Shown: one piece after another, positions 1-8,576 of the stretch
Numbering within the stretch: position 1 is the stretch's first letter
Layout of the letters: every line of letters begins with the position of its first letter
Assembly: GCF_021310995.1 (NCBI RefSeq)
Contig: NZ_CP054152.1
Location: 1 to 64,000 of the forward strand
Length of the DNA: 64,000 bases
DNA from: Agrobacterium vaccinii
GTDB taxonomy: Bacteria; Pseudomonadota; Alphaproteobacteria; Rhizobiales; Rhizobiaceae
Reading direction: 5' to 3'
Made by a program: the position numbers and the translations under genes
The notes under the pieces: model-generated
Told to the model about the DNA's origin: nothing
The model's database searches: none
The model's input: the letters and a program-made list of their open reading frames with translations, nothing else

Positions 1-1215
1 ATGAATATCGCTCATATCGATAAAACGGCAATTTCTGACGTCGATCAACTTATCATTGGTCAGGCGCAAGAGCTGTCGGAAAAATTGAAGCAGCATCGCT
101 TGGAGATGTATCCTCCACGGGCGATGAAGGACCTGCGCGAGTTTCAGCTTGCAGAGGCTGCACGTTTTGTCGGAGTAACAAGTGGCTACCTGAAGAACCT
201 TTCCCTCGAAGGCAAAGGGCCGCAGCCCCAGGTTACCGCTTCCGGTCGCCGGTCTTATACGGCGACGCAGATGGAAGCGATGCGTCATTTCCTAGAGCAC
301 AGCGGCAGAGCCGGAACACATTATGTCCCTCACCGTCGTAACGGCGAGAAGCTACAGGTAATCGCGGTCGTCAACTTTAAGGGTGGTAGCGGCAAGACAA
401 CAAGTGCCGCACACTTGGCGCAGTATCTCGCGTTGTCCGGTCATCGCGTGCTCGCCGTCGATCTCGATCCGCAGGCCTCCCTCTCCGCAATCCATGGCTT
501 GCAGCCTGAGTTCGATGTGCATGAGAACGAGACCCTTTATGGAGCGATCCGCTATGACGAACAGCAGCGCCCGCTAAGCGAGATCATTCGCAAGACCAAT
601 TTCCCCAACCTCGATCTTGTGCCTGGAAATCTTGAACTGATGGAGTTTGAACACGATACCCCACGTATTCTAGCCCAAGGCAAAGGCAAGGACTACGGAC
701 GGATTTTCTTCGCTCGTCTCGATGAGGCTCTATCGTCCGTGGCAGACGATTACGACGTGGTGATTATCGACTGCCCTCCCCAGCTTGGCTTTCTAACGAT
801 GAGCGCGATCTGTGCAGCGACTGCGGTCCTGATTACAGTTCACCCGCAGATGCTGGACGTGATGTCTATGTGCCAGTTCCTGCAGATGCTGGGCGACATT
901 CTCAGCACGCTTAAGAATGTGGGCGGTAACATGAATCTGGACTGGCTCCGGTATCTTGTCACTCGATACGATCCGCAAGATGGGCCACAGACGCAGATGG
1001 TGGCGTTCATGCGTTCCATGTTCAAAAACCATGTTCTACTGAACCCCATGTTGCGAAGTGTCGCGATCTCAGACGCCGCGATGACGAACCAGACGCTCTA
1101 CGAAGTTGAGCGTGCCGCATTCACCCGTTCAACATATGACCGGGCTATCGAAGCAATGGACGCGGTAAATGCCGAAGTGCTGGATTTGATATACAAAGCA
1201 TGGGGTCGCAACTGA
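1..1215 (+). CDS. repA: RepA, ParA-type partition ATPase of repABC replicon
   Basis: A 404-residue RepA that begins at the first base of the window, so its promoter lies outside. It has an N-terminal helix-turn-helix-like region (about residues 48-70), a deviant Walker A motif KGGSGKTT at 127-134, and a second ATPase motif DLDPQAS at 154-160. RepA proteins are ParA-like ATPases that segregate the plasmid with RepB and repress the repABC operon. The length matches the family, and repB and repC follow in the canonical order. The gap to repB is short (45 bases) and carries a parS-type palindrome. Confidence 0.97.
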   Translation: MNIAHIDKTAISDVDQLIIGQAQELSEKLKQHRLEMYPPRAMKDLREFQLAEAARFVGVTSGYLKNLSLEGKGPQPQVTASGRRSYTATQMEAMRHFLEHSGRAGTHYVPHRRNGEKLQVIAVVNFKGGSGKTTSAAHLAQYLALSGHRVLAVDLDPQASLSAIHGLQPEFDVHENETLYGAIRYDEQQRPLSEIIRKTNFPNLDLVPGNLELMEFEHDTPRILAQGKGKDYGRIFFARLDEALSSVADDYDVVIIDCPPQLGFLTMSAICAATAVLITVHPQMLDVMSMCQFLQMLGDILSTLKNVGGNMNLDWLRYLVTRYDPQDGPQTQMVAFMRSMFKNHVLLNPMLRSVAISDAAMTNQTLYEVERAAFTRSTYDRAIEAMDAVNAEVLDLIYKAWGRN

Positions 1216-1225
1216 TGTGTATTGA

Positions 1226-1241
1226 GTTTACCGCAGTAAAC
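1226..1241. promoter_or_regulatory. parS-type centromere site, copy 1
   Basis: The 16-base palindrome GTTTACCGCAGTAAAC lies between repA and repB. It fits the repABC parS pattern GTTNNCNGCNGNNAAC, which RepB binds. An identical copy lies inside repB at 2082-2097. Confidence 0.85.
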
Positions 1242-1260
1242 TTTCGGCAGGGAGCGCACC

Positions 1261-2304
1261 ATGGCTCGTAAAAATATCTTGTCTGGAATTATGAACGAAG
1301 ACAAGCAGACCAGCCCTGACGGTATCGAGGAAAAACCTCAAGAGAGCTTCCGCACGACCACGCGGGGAATGGGTGCTCTTGGTGCCGTAACCAGAAGCAT
1401 TGACGAACTCGCAGCGCGTGCAGATGCCGCACAGGAGATCGAGAGACGTCTGGCCGAGGGTGAGACTGTTATTAAGCTCGATACGGGGTTGATCGATAGC
1501 TCGTTCGTCACGGATCGCGTTGCGATGGACGAAGCGGACTTTCAAGAACTTGTCGAGGCTATACGCGCCCGAGGTCAGGACACCCCCATATTGGTTCGTC
1601 CGCACCCCACAAGGGCAGGACACTATCAGACCGTATTTGGTCACCGCCGCGTTCGAGCCGCCCGCGAGATCGGAATTCCTGTTCGTGCCGTCGTCAAGGC
1701 GCTGGAAGACCGTGATCACGTCATTGCCCAAGGACAAGAGAATTCGCAGCGATCCGACCTGTCTTTCATCGAGAAAGCGATGTTTGCACACAATCTGGAA
1801 ACAGGCGGTTTCGGACGAGACACTATCATGTTGGCGCTTGGAGCTGACAAGACAACGATCTCGAAGATGCTGTCTGCTATCGAGCGATTTCCTGCCGATA
1901 TTCTCGACACTGTGAAGGCGGCTAGGGCACCAGGCCGCGACCGTTGGTATTCTCTTGGTGGGGCGGTGTCAGAAGACGCCATGGCCGACAAGGTACGGTC
2001 TGTTCTTCGCGAACCTGATTTTGTCGCTTCTGTTCCCGATGCTCGTTTCGAGATGTTGGAGCGTTTGGTCCCGAGAGAAAAGTTTACCGCAGTAAACTCA
2101 GAAGAAAAATCGCCGGCCCAAACGTGGGAAAGCGAAAGAGGCTTGGTTCGAGCATCTATCAAAGGCGACGGGAAGCGCGTGACTATCGCTCTGAAGTCTC
2201 CCAAAAATTCGGATCAGGCCGCCGCGTTCGGCGCCTATCTCGCCAATAATCTCGACAAGCTCTACGAGGCTTTCGAAAACGATCAACAGCAAAGTGGAGA
2301 CTGA
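1261..2304 (+). CDS. repB: RepB, ParB-type centromere-binding protein
   Basis: A 347-residue ParB-family protein with a good ribosome-binding site (AGGGAG) ahead of its ATG. The ParB/Srx-like nuclease-fold domain includes GHRR at 127-130 and the segment ENSQRSDLSFIEKA at 160-173. A helix-turn-helix region follows. RepB binds parS and works with RepA in partition and autorepression. A perfect parS-type palindrome lies inside its own coding sequence, around codons 274-279. It is in operon with repA and repC. Confidence 0.97.
   Translation: MARKNILSGIMNEDKQTSPDGIEEKPQESFRTTTRGMGALGAVTRSIDELAARADAAQEIERRLAEGETVIKLDTGLIDSSFVTDRVAMDEADFQELVEAIRARGQDTPILVRPHPTRAGHYQTVFGHRRVRAAREIGIPVRAVVKALEDRDHVIAQGQENSQRSDLSFIEKAMFAHNLETGGFGRDTIMLALGADKTTISKMLSAIERFPADILDTVKAARAPGRDRWYSLGGAVSEDAMADKVRSVLREPDFVASVPDARFEMLERLVPREKFTAVNSEEKSPAQTWESERGLVRASIKGDGKRVTIALKSPKNSDQAAAFGAYLANNLDKLYEAFENDQQQSGD
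2082..2097. promoter_or_regulatory. parS-type centromere site, copy 2, inside repB
   Basis: Second exact copy of GTTTACCGCAGTAAAC, within the 3' third of the repB coding sequence. Identity to the copy at 1226 over all 16 bases makes chance unlikely. Confidence 0.8.
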
Positions 2305-2309
2305 ACCGC

Positions 2310-2364
2310 AAAAGAAAAAGGCCCCCAAACGGTAAACCGTGGAAGCCCTTCTCGATCTCTAGCA
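2310..2364 (-). ncRNA. Counter-transcribed RNA between repB and repC (incA/repE type)
   Basis: repABC replicons encode a small antisense RNA in the repB-repC gap that limits RepC synthesis. On the minus strand here there is a -35 TTGACT (2394-2399), a 17-base spacer and a -10-like GATTCT (2371-2376). About 50 bases downstream comes a GC-rich hairpin ending in a run of T (2311-2320 read in reverse). The predicted RNA is about 55 nucleotides, the size expected for this class. The boundaries are inferred from the promoter and terminator. Confidence 0.75.
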
Positions 2365-2457
2365 AGTAAGAGAATCGCATTTCCCCGAATCACAGTCAAG
2401 AGTCTTTGGCATCGTTTTGGTGAGCAATTTTCCTTTGCCTATTAGAAGGTGAAAGAA

Positions 2458-3672
2458 ATGCAGACGGGAAGTGTGACGACGCCTTTTGGGCGGCGGCCAA
2501 TGACGCTTGCCTTGGTGAAGCGCCAGGTGGCAACAAACGAGATTAAGGCTGGCAAGACAGCCGAAAAATGGAAAGTCTTCCGTGACGCCTCGGAAGCGAG
2601 AGAAGAACTCGGCTTGCAGTCGAACAGCCTGGCTGTGCTCGACGCGCTTCTGAGCTTCTATCCGGAAAACGAATTGCGCCAGGATGCGCAGCTCGTCGTG
2701 TTTCCCTCAAATGCTCAACTGATCCTTCGAGCCCACGGCATGGCAGGCGCTACGCTGCGCCGACATCTGGCGCTTCTGGTCGATGCAGGCCTGATCATCC
2801 GCAAGGATAGTGCCAACGGCAAGCGCTACGCGAGGAAGAATGGCGCCGGCGAGATCGAGAATGCCTTTGGGTTCGACCTTTCGCCCATCCTTGCCCGTTC
2901 CGAGGAGCTTGCTGTTATCGCGCAGAAAGTAGTCGCGGCGCGCTCAGCGTTCCGCAAGGCGAAAGAAAACCTGACAATCTGCCGCCGTGATGTCCGCAAG
3001 CTTATCACGGCAGCAATAGAGGAGGGGGCTGACGGCGACTGGATGGCGATCGAGGCTATGTACATCGACCTCGTAGCCCGCATTCCACGCTCCCCAACCA
3101 TCGCTGACGTAGCCAGTATCCTCGATGAACTCGAGCTTCTGCGCGAGGAAATCCTTAATCTGTTGGATACACAGTCAAATTCGGAATTTAATAGCACCAA
3201 TGCTGCTCATATTGAGCAGCACATACAGAATTCAAAATCCGAATCCTTAAATGAACTTGAACCTAGCTCTGAAAAAGAGCAGGGCGAAAAGCCGAGCAAG
3301 AACCGTGGGCCTAGCAATGAGACGCTGAAGGCCTTTCCTCTGGGTGTTGTGCTGAAGGCCTGCCCACAGATTATCGACTATGGTCCGGCTGGCACTGTGG
3401 GTGGTTGGCGCGATCTCATGTCGGCCGCCGTCGTGGTGAGATCGATGCTGGGTGTAAGCCCGTCCGCCTATCAGGAGGCGTGCGAAACCATGGGGCCGGA
3501 AAATGCAGCGGTTGCGATTGCCTGTATCCTGGAGAGGGCAGGGCACATCAATTCGGCTGGTGGCTATCTGCGTGATCTCACTAACCGGGCGGCGCGTGGC
3601 GAGTTTTCGCTCGGGCCGATGGTGATGGCACTGCTGAGGTTGAACGGGGAAGCTGGAAAGCGGTCGGCGTGA
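2458..3672 (+). CDS. repC: RepC, replication initiator
   Basis: The initiator protein of the repABC replicon, 404 residues from the ATG at 2458. That start has AGAAGG eight bases upstream; an in-frame GTG lies nine bases earlier. RepC initiates replication and binds an origin located within its own coding sequence. The central part, around 3150-3260, is AT-rich. It encodes a polar linker rich in Asn, Ser and Glu and contains a 21-base inverted repeat, which fits the intragenic origin of this family. Expression is probably limited by the antisense RNA just upstream. Confidence 0.96.
   Translation: MQTGSVTTPFGRRPMTLALVKRQVATNEIKAGKTAEKWKVFRDASEAREELGLQSNSLAVLDALLSFYPENELRQDAQLVVFPSNAQLILRAHGMAGATLRRHLALLVDAGLIIRKDSANGKRYARKNGAGEIENAFGFDLSPILARSEELAVIAQKVVAARSAFRKAKENLTICRRDVRKLITAAIEEGADGDWMAIEAMYIDLVARIPRSPTIADVASILDELELLREEILNLLDTQSNSEFNSTNAAHIEQHIQNSKSESLNELEPSSEKEQGEKPSKNRGPSNETLKAFPLGVVLKACPQIIDYGPAGTVGGWRDLMSAAVVVRSMLGVSPSAYQEACETMGPENAAVAIACILERAGHINSAGGYLRDLTNRAARGEFSLGPMVMALLRLNGEAGKRSA
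3201..3221. repeat. Inverted repeat in AT-rich segment of repC, candidate oriV element
   Basis: TGCTGCTCA, three bases, then TGAGCAGCA forms a perfect 9-base-arm inverted repeat inside the AT-rich middle of repC. In this replicon class the origin is within repC, so this is a reasonable candidate for an origin element. The assignment is inference. Confidence 0.5.
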
Positions 3673-3715
3673 TGACCATTGACAGAAACGCGTACGATCC
3701 ACCATAACTACCCCA

Positions 3716-4070
3716 ATGGGTTATAATCACGATACAAAGAATTGGTGAAACATCGCTTTTCGCCAAACAGGCAACGGCTCTGTTCACGGACGACGAGCGC
3801 AAGTATCTGATTGATTTTCTGGCGACCCATCCACAGGCCGGTGATGAAATACCGGGTGCGGGTGGTGTCCGAAAGCTGAGATCTGGGGCCAAGGGTAAAG
3901 GCAAACGGGGCGGCGCACGCGTTATTTATTACTGGTACAGCGACGACGCGCCCATCTATGCGCTTCTCGTCTACGGCAAGAGCGAAAAGACGGATTTGAA
4001 GCCGGAAGAGGCCAAGGCGGTTGCTGCATTCGCAAAGGCGATCAAAGCGACGTACAGGAGCAAACCATGA
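3716..4070 (+). pseudogene. RelE/HigB-like toxin with its start codon out of frame
   Basis: The reading frame from 3720 to the stop at 4068-4070 encodes a typical RelE/HigB-family toxin of about 116 residues, including GGVRKLR, RVIYYWY and LLVYGKSEK. It has no in-frame ATG, GTG or TTG between the upstream stop at 3705 and the conserved body. An ATG at 3716 lies one base out of register: removing one G from the run at 3718-3720 would give Met-Val-Ile-Ile-Thr. The stop codon overlaps the antitoxin start (ATGA). The toxin is therefore either inactivated by a one-base insertion, started at a rare codon such as ATA or ATT, or mis-sequenced. Confidence 0.6.
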
Positions 4071-4372
4071 GCGAGACGACAAAATTCGGCGAGGATTTGA
4101 TTCAGGCTATGACCGAAACTCTTGGTCATGTGCAGGGCAGGGACCCTGCGGGAATGCGTGTCACTGCCGTTGATCTGGAAACTGTTGACGCGAAGGCGAT
4201 CCGCCAAAAGCTGCATCTGACGCAGGATGAAATGGCTGCTTTCCTTGGGACGAGCGCTTCGGGGTACAAAAAGTGGGAGCAAGGGGCTCGACAGCCATCA
4301 GGTGCTGCTCGAACGCTTCTGCGTGTGATGGAGAAGGAGCCTGAGGCGGTGCTGCGAGCGCTGTCCGGTTGA
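4067..4372 (+). CDS. HigA-type antitoxin, XRE helix-turn-helix
   Basis: A 101-residue protein with a C-terminal XRE-type helix-turn-helix (about residues 48-90, including LTQDEMAAFLGTSASGYKKWEQG). That architecture is usual for antitoxins encoded downstream of RelE/HigB toxins. Its ATG overlaps the toxin stop by four bases, so translation is coupled. It should neutralise the toxin and repress the pair. An imperfect palindrome (ATAAC...GTTAT, about 3705-3725) at the toxin start could be its operator. The antitoxin is intact although the toxin frame looks damaged. Confidence 0.85.
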   Translation: MSETTKFGEDLIQAMTETLGHVQGRDPAGMRVTAVDLETVDAKAIRQKLHLTQDEMAAFLGTSASGYKKWEQGARQPSGAARTLLRVMEKEPEAVLRALSG

Positions 4373-4498
4373 TGATGCGCACAGTGCGCTCGCAGTCAGC
4401 GTAGTGTATCGTGACCCCATAAGGCAGAACAAGAGATCCTCTATCCTCTTGGATATTCCTCCGGCTGATCAACTCGTTCGTTAACGTATCGAAACACT

Positions 4499-4514
4499 GT
4501 TAACCGCGATAAAC
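4499..4514. promoter_or_regulatory. Degenerate parS-like site
   Basis: GTTAACCGCGATAAAC differs from the two perfect parS-type copies at three positions, one of which is a conserved position of the pattern. It may be a weak RepB site or chance. Confidence 0.3.
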
Positions 4515-4632
4515 GTTTCAGACCCCAGCTGATCTTTCCTCATGTCTCAATATACGCCAGAGTTGGGCAGCAGCCAGTGCCCTGGCACCTTTCATAACAC
4601 AGATGTATGATCACGATTGTAGGGAGATTTTG

Positions 4633-5580
4633 ATGGCGTTTTTCAAGAAGTTCATGGCCGCTACGGCGCTTGTTTTCGTTTTGCAAAATCCGCTCGCAGT
4701 CGGGTTCGTGTCTCGTCCGGCATTTTCACAGACTGTTTCGGAAGCGGCGGTATCTGAAGAGGTCACGGCCAAGCTGAACACCTATGTTGGATTTTTGAAC
4801 CGGACGCTCAGAGCATTAGAGTCGCTGGAGAGGTACGACAGTTGGGTGGATATGAAAAAGGGACCCACTGGCAAAGAAAGGATCATCTACGGCCTGTACT
4901 CGCTTTACGACGTCCGAGATGAAGCTTCTGCCGCGATCGCCGCTACGCAGGCAGCCCCCAAGATGCCACAGCTTGATGCTGCAATGGCCGCCTATGTCGA
5001 GACGTACCAGCAGCTTGCGCCCGTCATTGAGCGCGCCAACAAATATTACGAGAGACAGGACTACAAGAGCGATAAGATGGAGGCTGGCAAGGGCTTCCAT
5101 AAAGAGATAGCTGCGCTTGCTCCCGCATTTGAGGAGCGTCGCAAGACGGTAGATGCCGCGCTCCGCACGGAGAAGGTGAAAGCGGATCTGGCATCACTGG
5201 CCGCGCTGGAACAAAGCGAGGGTAAGAAGTCTCGCTGGCATGTCCGCAACGTGATGTTTCGTGCAGAAGCGGTGATGGATATGATGCCGACAAATGAGCG
5301 TCCAGTCGTGAAGATGACCAATTTCAAACAAGCACTGGATGACTATTCTGGCGCAGTGCGGGAGTTCGATGATTATTCGCTGGAGCATCCCGATTCGTTC
5401 CACGTTTTTGAATCGCAGCCGGCGTCGCTCTTATCGAAGCTGCGTGATTTCGACGAGAAGCTGGAGAAGGCAAAAGGCGACGCTCGCAAAGGGGCTGGCG
5501 AGGATATGCAGTGGCTGGTGTCAACCTACAATACGATGGTGAGCACGGCCGAGACGGCCACAACGTTTGCCAAGGACTAG
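4633..5580 (+). CDS. DUF3829 (YiiG-like) secreted or lipid-anchored protein
   Basis: A 315-residue protein from the ATG at 4633, chosen because AGGGAG precedes it by eight bases; an upstream ATG at 4603 lacks such a site. A signal peptide with a hydrophobic core (ATALVFVLQNPLAVGFV) spans about residues 8-30. The rest is helical and charged, with no obvious catalytic motif, and resembles the DUF3829/YiiG family of envelope proteins of unknown role. No clear operon partner. A 260-base non-coding stretch with the parS-like site lies upstream. Confidence 0.8.
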   Translation: MAFFKKFMAATALVFVLQNPLAVGFVSRPAFSQTVSEAAVSEEVTAKLNTYVGFLNRTLRALESLERYDSWVDMKKGPTGKERIIYGLYSLYDVRDEASAAIAATQAAPKMPQLDAAMAAYVETYQQLAPVIERANKYYERQDYKSDKMEAGKGFHKEIAALAPAFEERRKTVDAALRTEKVKADLASLAALEQSEGKKSRWHVRNVMFRAEAVMDMMPTNERPVVKMTNFKQALDDYSGAVREFDDYSLEHPDSFHVFESQPASLLSKLRDFDEKLEKAKGDARKGAGEDMQWLVSTYNTMVSTAETATTFAKD

Positions 5581-5803
5581 GTCCAGTCGGCTTGAACGTG
5601 GGATTTTGGCCAACTTGACGAACAAAAGTAGAATATGGATTTTGATGATCGAAGGTGCCGGTGTTTGCGTCGCAAATATCAGGCGCAATACCGAAATTTA
5701 ATCGCGATATTTGCAACAGGCTATGGTCTACGTTCGTGGTGTCAGCCAACCTGTGAAGAACTAGGGCCAGCCAGTCCGTGGCTCTGAACGATAGGAGAGA
5801 CCA

Positions 5804-6016
5804 ATGACGCACGGCTTCCGTAAAAGCATATTATTTCCGATTACTCTGATGTTAGCTGGTATCGCCGCGTTTTTTTTCTTCCTTTTTATGACGGGGCATG
5901 ATCCCGACGAAAAGCCGCTGACATTGATCCATTGGATTATCGGCGGAGCGCTGATCGGTCCAGGTTTTGGCTACCTCATCCAATGGAGGCGGGACAGGGA
6001 CCGATCCAAGCTATAG
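5804..6016 (+). CDS. Small membrane protein, two predicted transmembrane helices
   Basis: A 70-residue protein preceded by AGGAGA. It has two hydrophobic segments (about residues 10-30 and 42-60), the first with a run of phenylalanines, and a basic C-terminal tail (RRDRDRSKL). I do not recognise a family. It stands alone, with about 220 non-coding bases before it. The ribosome-binding site and the membrane topology support a real gene. Confidence 0.65.
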   Translation: MTHGFRKSILFPITLMLAGIAAFFFFLFMTGHDPDEKPLTLIHWIIGGALIGPGFGYLIQWRRDRDRSKL

Positions 6017-6146
6017 GCAACTCACAGCGTTGGCGGCCCTCGCCATTATCCTGATTTTTGCAGATTTGCGAAAGTCAGTATAACACTTCAAACAAACTCG
6101 GGGTTTTCGCAACAACGACAAATTACCAATATGATCGAGGCTGACT

Positions 6147-6257
6147 GTGGCGAGATTCTTGAGAAGAACGCTCATTCTCGTATCTGTAATCGGCCTCTGC
6201 GCCTTGATAGCCTTCCATGCTGCCCACTGGTGGGCCTTGGGCGCTCACGACAGCTGA
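6147..6257 (+). CDS. Possible tiny membrane peptide (36 aa)
   Basis: A GTG start with GAGG about eight bases upstream gives a 36-residue peptide. It has a basic N-terminus (VARFLRR), one hydrophobic helix (LILVSVIGLCALIAF) and a short tail rich in His and Trp. This layout is common for tiny inner-membrane proteins. Nothing else supports it, so it is a weak call. Confidence 0.3.
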   Translation: MARFLRRTLILVSVIGLCALIAFHAAHWWALGAHDS

Positions 6258-6309
6258 GACTTTTTTCAACGTCCGCCGAGCCACGTTCCGCTTCTTCACA
6301 ATCCAGAGC

Positions 6310-6573
6310 CTATGGCTGTTCTGGTTCGAGTGCTTTGATCACGAATGGGTTTCGTTTGTAGCGAAGGCGTATTCGAGATTCATCCGTCTCGAGGCTATCG
6401 CAACGCAGTCGTTGCACCGCTGCTTCGATTTCTCTGGCACGCGGACCATTATATGGGTCTTCTCCCGCCCAATGCTCACATTGAGCACGACGGTCCAGAA
6501 ATGCTTCGACATCGTGAGGCAGTTGGACCGTCGCAGACGCCAGGACGGCTGTTACCCAGAACGCAAGTATCAT
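6310..6573 (-). CDS. Small secreted protein, conserved in rhizobia
   Basis: About 87 residues. The second of two adjacent ATGs sits five bases after GGGAGG. A short signal-peptide-like N-terminus (MILAFWVTAVLASATVQ) precedes a polar domain containing CEHWAGEDPY and ending in basic residues. I recall similar small exported proteins with the CEHWAGE signature in rhizobial genomes, with no assigned function. Two cysteines in the mature part could form a disulfide. It reads leftwards from near the end of the hxlR-type gene and is separately transcribed. Confidence 0.65.
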   Translation of the reverse strand: MILAFWVTAVLASATVQLPHDVEAFLDRRAQCEHWAGEDPYNGPRAREIEAAVQRLRCDSLETDESRIRLRYKRNPFVIKALEPEQP

Positions 6574-6656
6574 CATGTCCTCCCTGGCATCCTCACTTTT
6601 CGATAATCCTATCATCGGTGTGAGCTGTTGAGAGCAACCAACCGACCGGTAGATGC

Positions 6657-7097
6657 TCAGGCTGTGACCCGCGTGTCGCTCCAATCAAGGGATCGACCAT
6701 CGGCGGATCGGATAACCAGTCGTGCGATTGGCCTGCCGGTTTCTTGCTCTACCAGTGATGAGCGTTCCTCGTCCTCGGTGAACAGGAAATCTTCGCCCCA
6801 CTGGCGGAGTGCAACGATGACAGGGAACAGACCGCGTCCCTTCTCGGTAAGGATATATTCGCGGTAGGCAGTTCCATCAGATGCTGGTGCGGTCTCAAAT
6901 ATTCCTCGCCTTACCAGATCACGAAGCCGAGTGGCCAATACACCCCTGCTGATGCCGAGCCCGTTCTGGAACTCACCAAAACGGCGCTTACCATCGAAAG
7001 CATCGCGGATGATCAGGAGCGACCACCAGTCTCCGATTGCATCAAGAGAACGCGCCACCGGGCAACCGGAATTCCACAGGCTTACACGTTTCACCAT
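6657..7097 (-). CDS. HxlR-family transcriptional regulator
   Basis: A 146-residue winged helix-turn-helix protein of the HxlR family. Typical segments are CPVARSLDAIGDWWSLLIIRDAF near the N-terminus, GISRGVLATRLRDLVRRGI as the recognition region, and YILTEKGRGLFPVIVALRQWGE. It is divergent from an MFS transporter gene. A perfect inverted repeat in the gap (7127-7141) is a plausible operator, so it probably controls the transporter and itself. The inducer cannot be told from sequence. Confidence 0.92.
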   Translation of the reverse strand: MVKRVSLWNSGCPVARSLDAIGDWWSLLIIRDAFDGKRRFGEFQNGLGISRGVLATRLRDLVRRGIFETAPASDGTAYREYILTEKGRGLFPVIVALRQWGEDFLFTEDEERSSLVEQETGRPIARLVIRSADGRSLDWSDTRVTA

Positions 7098-7126
7098 CGG
7101 TACAGGTCTCCATCTTTAACAATCTG

Positions 7127-7141
7127 GTTCTATCTTAGAAC
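7127..7141. promoter_or_regulatory. Candidate operator between hxlR-type gene and MFS gene
   Basis: GTTCTA-tct-TAGAAC is a perfect 6-base-arm inverted repeat centred in the divergent promoter region. That is where an HxlR-family repressor would be expected to bind. Confidence 0.5.
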
Positions 7142-7204
7142 TAGAAATGCGTTGAGCCAAGTGGTCTTGGAGTGCACCAAAAATACGATCACAAGGGCCA
7201 CCAA

Positions 7205-8422
7205 ATGAAAGAGAAGATAGACTATGCCGCGCAAGGAACGCGGGAGCAGGGATTGTCTGGACTACAGACCCTGATTGTTGCGGCTGCAGCCGGTCTCAGC
7301 GTAGCGAACATCTATTACGCACAGCCCTTGCTTGACCTGATGGCCCATGATCTTGGAATACCGCCAGCCACGGTCGGCCTCATCGTGATGTTGACGCAGG
7401 TCGGTTATGGGTTGGGGTTGATCTTCATCGTGCCGATTGGCGATCTCATCGACCGCCGTAAGCTCATCATCGCTCAGGGATTGTTGTTGGGGATCGCTCT
7501 TGTGATTGTCGGGGCAGCGGAAACGAACGCGATGTTGTTGGCAGGCATGAGTGCGGTCGGCTTGTCGGCAGTTCTCGTACAGACACTTGTCGCTCAGGCG
7601 GCGGCCTTAGCCACTCCGGCCCAGCGGGGTAGGGTCGTGGGCACGGTTACCAGCGGAATCGTAACAGGCATTCTTGCTGCGCGATCATTTGCAGGAACAA
7701 TTGCAGATATCGGCGGATGGCGGGCGGTGTATTTGACATCTGCATTTATCACACTCGTGATGGTCGTCGTTCTCATGGCGATGCTGCCGCGCCAATCTGC
7801 GAAACGGACCGTGGAGACGTATGCCCATGCTCTACTCTCTATTCCAACCATGTTTCTCCGGGAGCGGAGCTTGCTGTATCGAGGCGTGCTTGCACTTTTG
7901 ATCTTTGCTGCCTTCAGCACGTTCTGGACCGCGCTTGTCCTTCCGCTCAGCGCCCCGCCATTTTCCTATTCACACACGAGGATAGGGCTGTTTGGCCTGG
8001 TTGGGCTGGCGGGAGCGATTGCCGCAACATGCGCAGGAAGACTTGCGGATGGAGGTCACGGCCGATGGACAACGGGGTGTTCTCTAGCGATCTTGCTGTC
8101 ATCCTGGGGACTGATCGCTCTCCTTCCGGTCTCAATGGTGAGGCTGGTCGTGGGCGTCGTCTTGATGGACCTGGCGGTACAGGCCGTTCACGTCACCAAT
8201 CTCAGCGCCACCGTGGCTTTCAACCCGCAAAAGAGCGGACGCTTGGTTGGAGGCTACATGGTGTTCTACTCGGTTGGTAGCGCCGTCGGCGCTATTGCTG
8301 CCACGACAACCTACGCGCGGTTCGGCTGGATGGGGATTTCTCTCCTCGGGGCCACGTTCAGTGCAATTGCCTTGGCATTGTGGATCACAAGCGAGATATC
8401 AGCTAGGACCAATGAAGCGTAA
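7205..8422 (+). CDS. MFS efflux-type transporter
   Basis: A 405-residue major facilitator protein from the ATG at 7205; an in-frame GTG start at 7172 is possible. The protein is hydrophobic throughout and fits twelve transmembrane helices. It has the loop motif GDLIDRRKLI after the second helix and an N-terminal SVANIYYAQPLLDLMA segment seen in drug-efflux-like MFS members. Pairing with a divergent HxlR regulator suggests inducible export of a small toxic molecule. The substrate is unknown. Confidence 0.9.
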   Translation: MKEKIDYAAQGTREQGLSGLQTLIVAAAAGLSVANIYYAQPLLDLMAHDLGIPPATVGLIVMLTQVGYGLGLIFIVPIGDLIDRRKLIIAQGLLLGIALVIVGAAETNAMLLAGMSAVGLSAVLVQTLVAQAAALATPAQRGRVVGTVTSGIVTGILAARSFAGTIADIGGWRAVYLTSAFITLVMVVVLMAMLPRQSAKRTVETYAHALLSIPTMFLRERSLLYRGVLALLIFAAFSTFWTALVLPLSAPPFSYSHTRIGLFGLVGLAGAIAATCAGRLADGGHGRWTTGCSLAILLSSWGLIALLPVSMVRLVVGVVLMDLAVQAVHVTNLSATVAFNPQKSGRLVGGYMVFYSVGSAVGAIAATTTYARFGWMGISLLGATFSAIALALWITSEISARTNEA

Positions 8423-8576
8423 TCGGTTCGCGTCGCATTCGCATGGTTTCATCACCGGTATTCCCCCGGAACGCGCGAACGGCACGGCGCGATTCCGTTT
8501 GCGAAATGAACACGGGTCATTCAGCGGCTTTATCCCAGCGCTCTAAAGATCGCATGGCGGTGTTTTGCCAAGTCCG

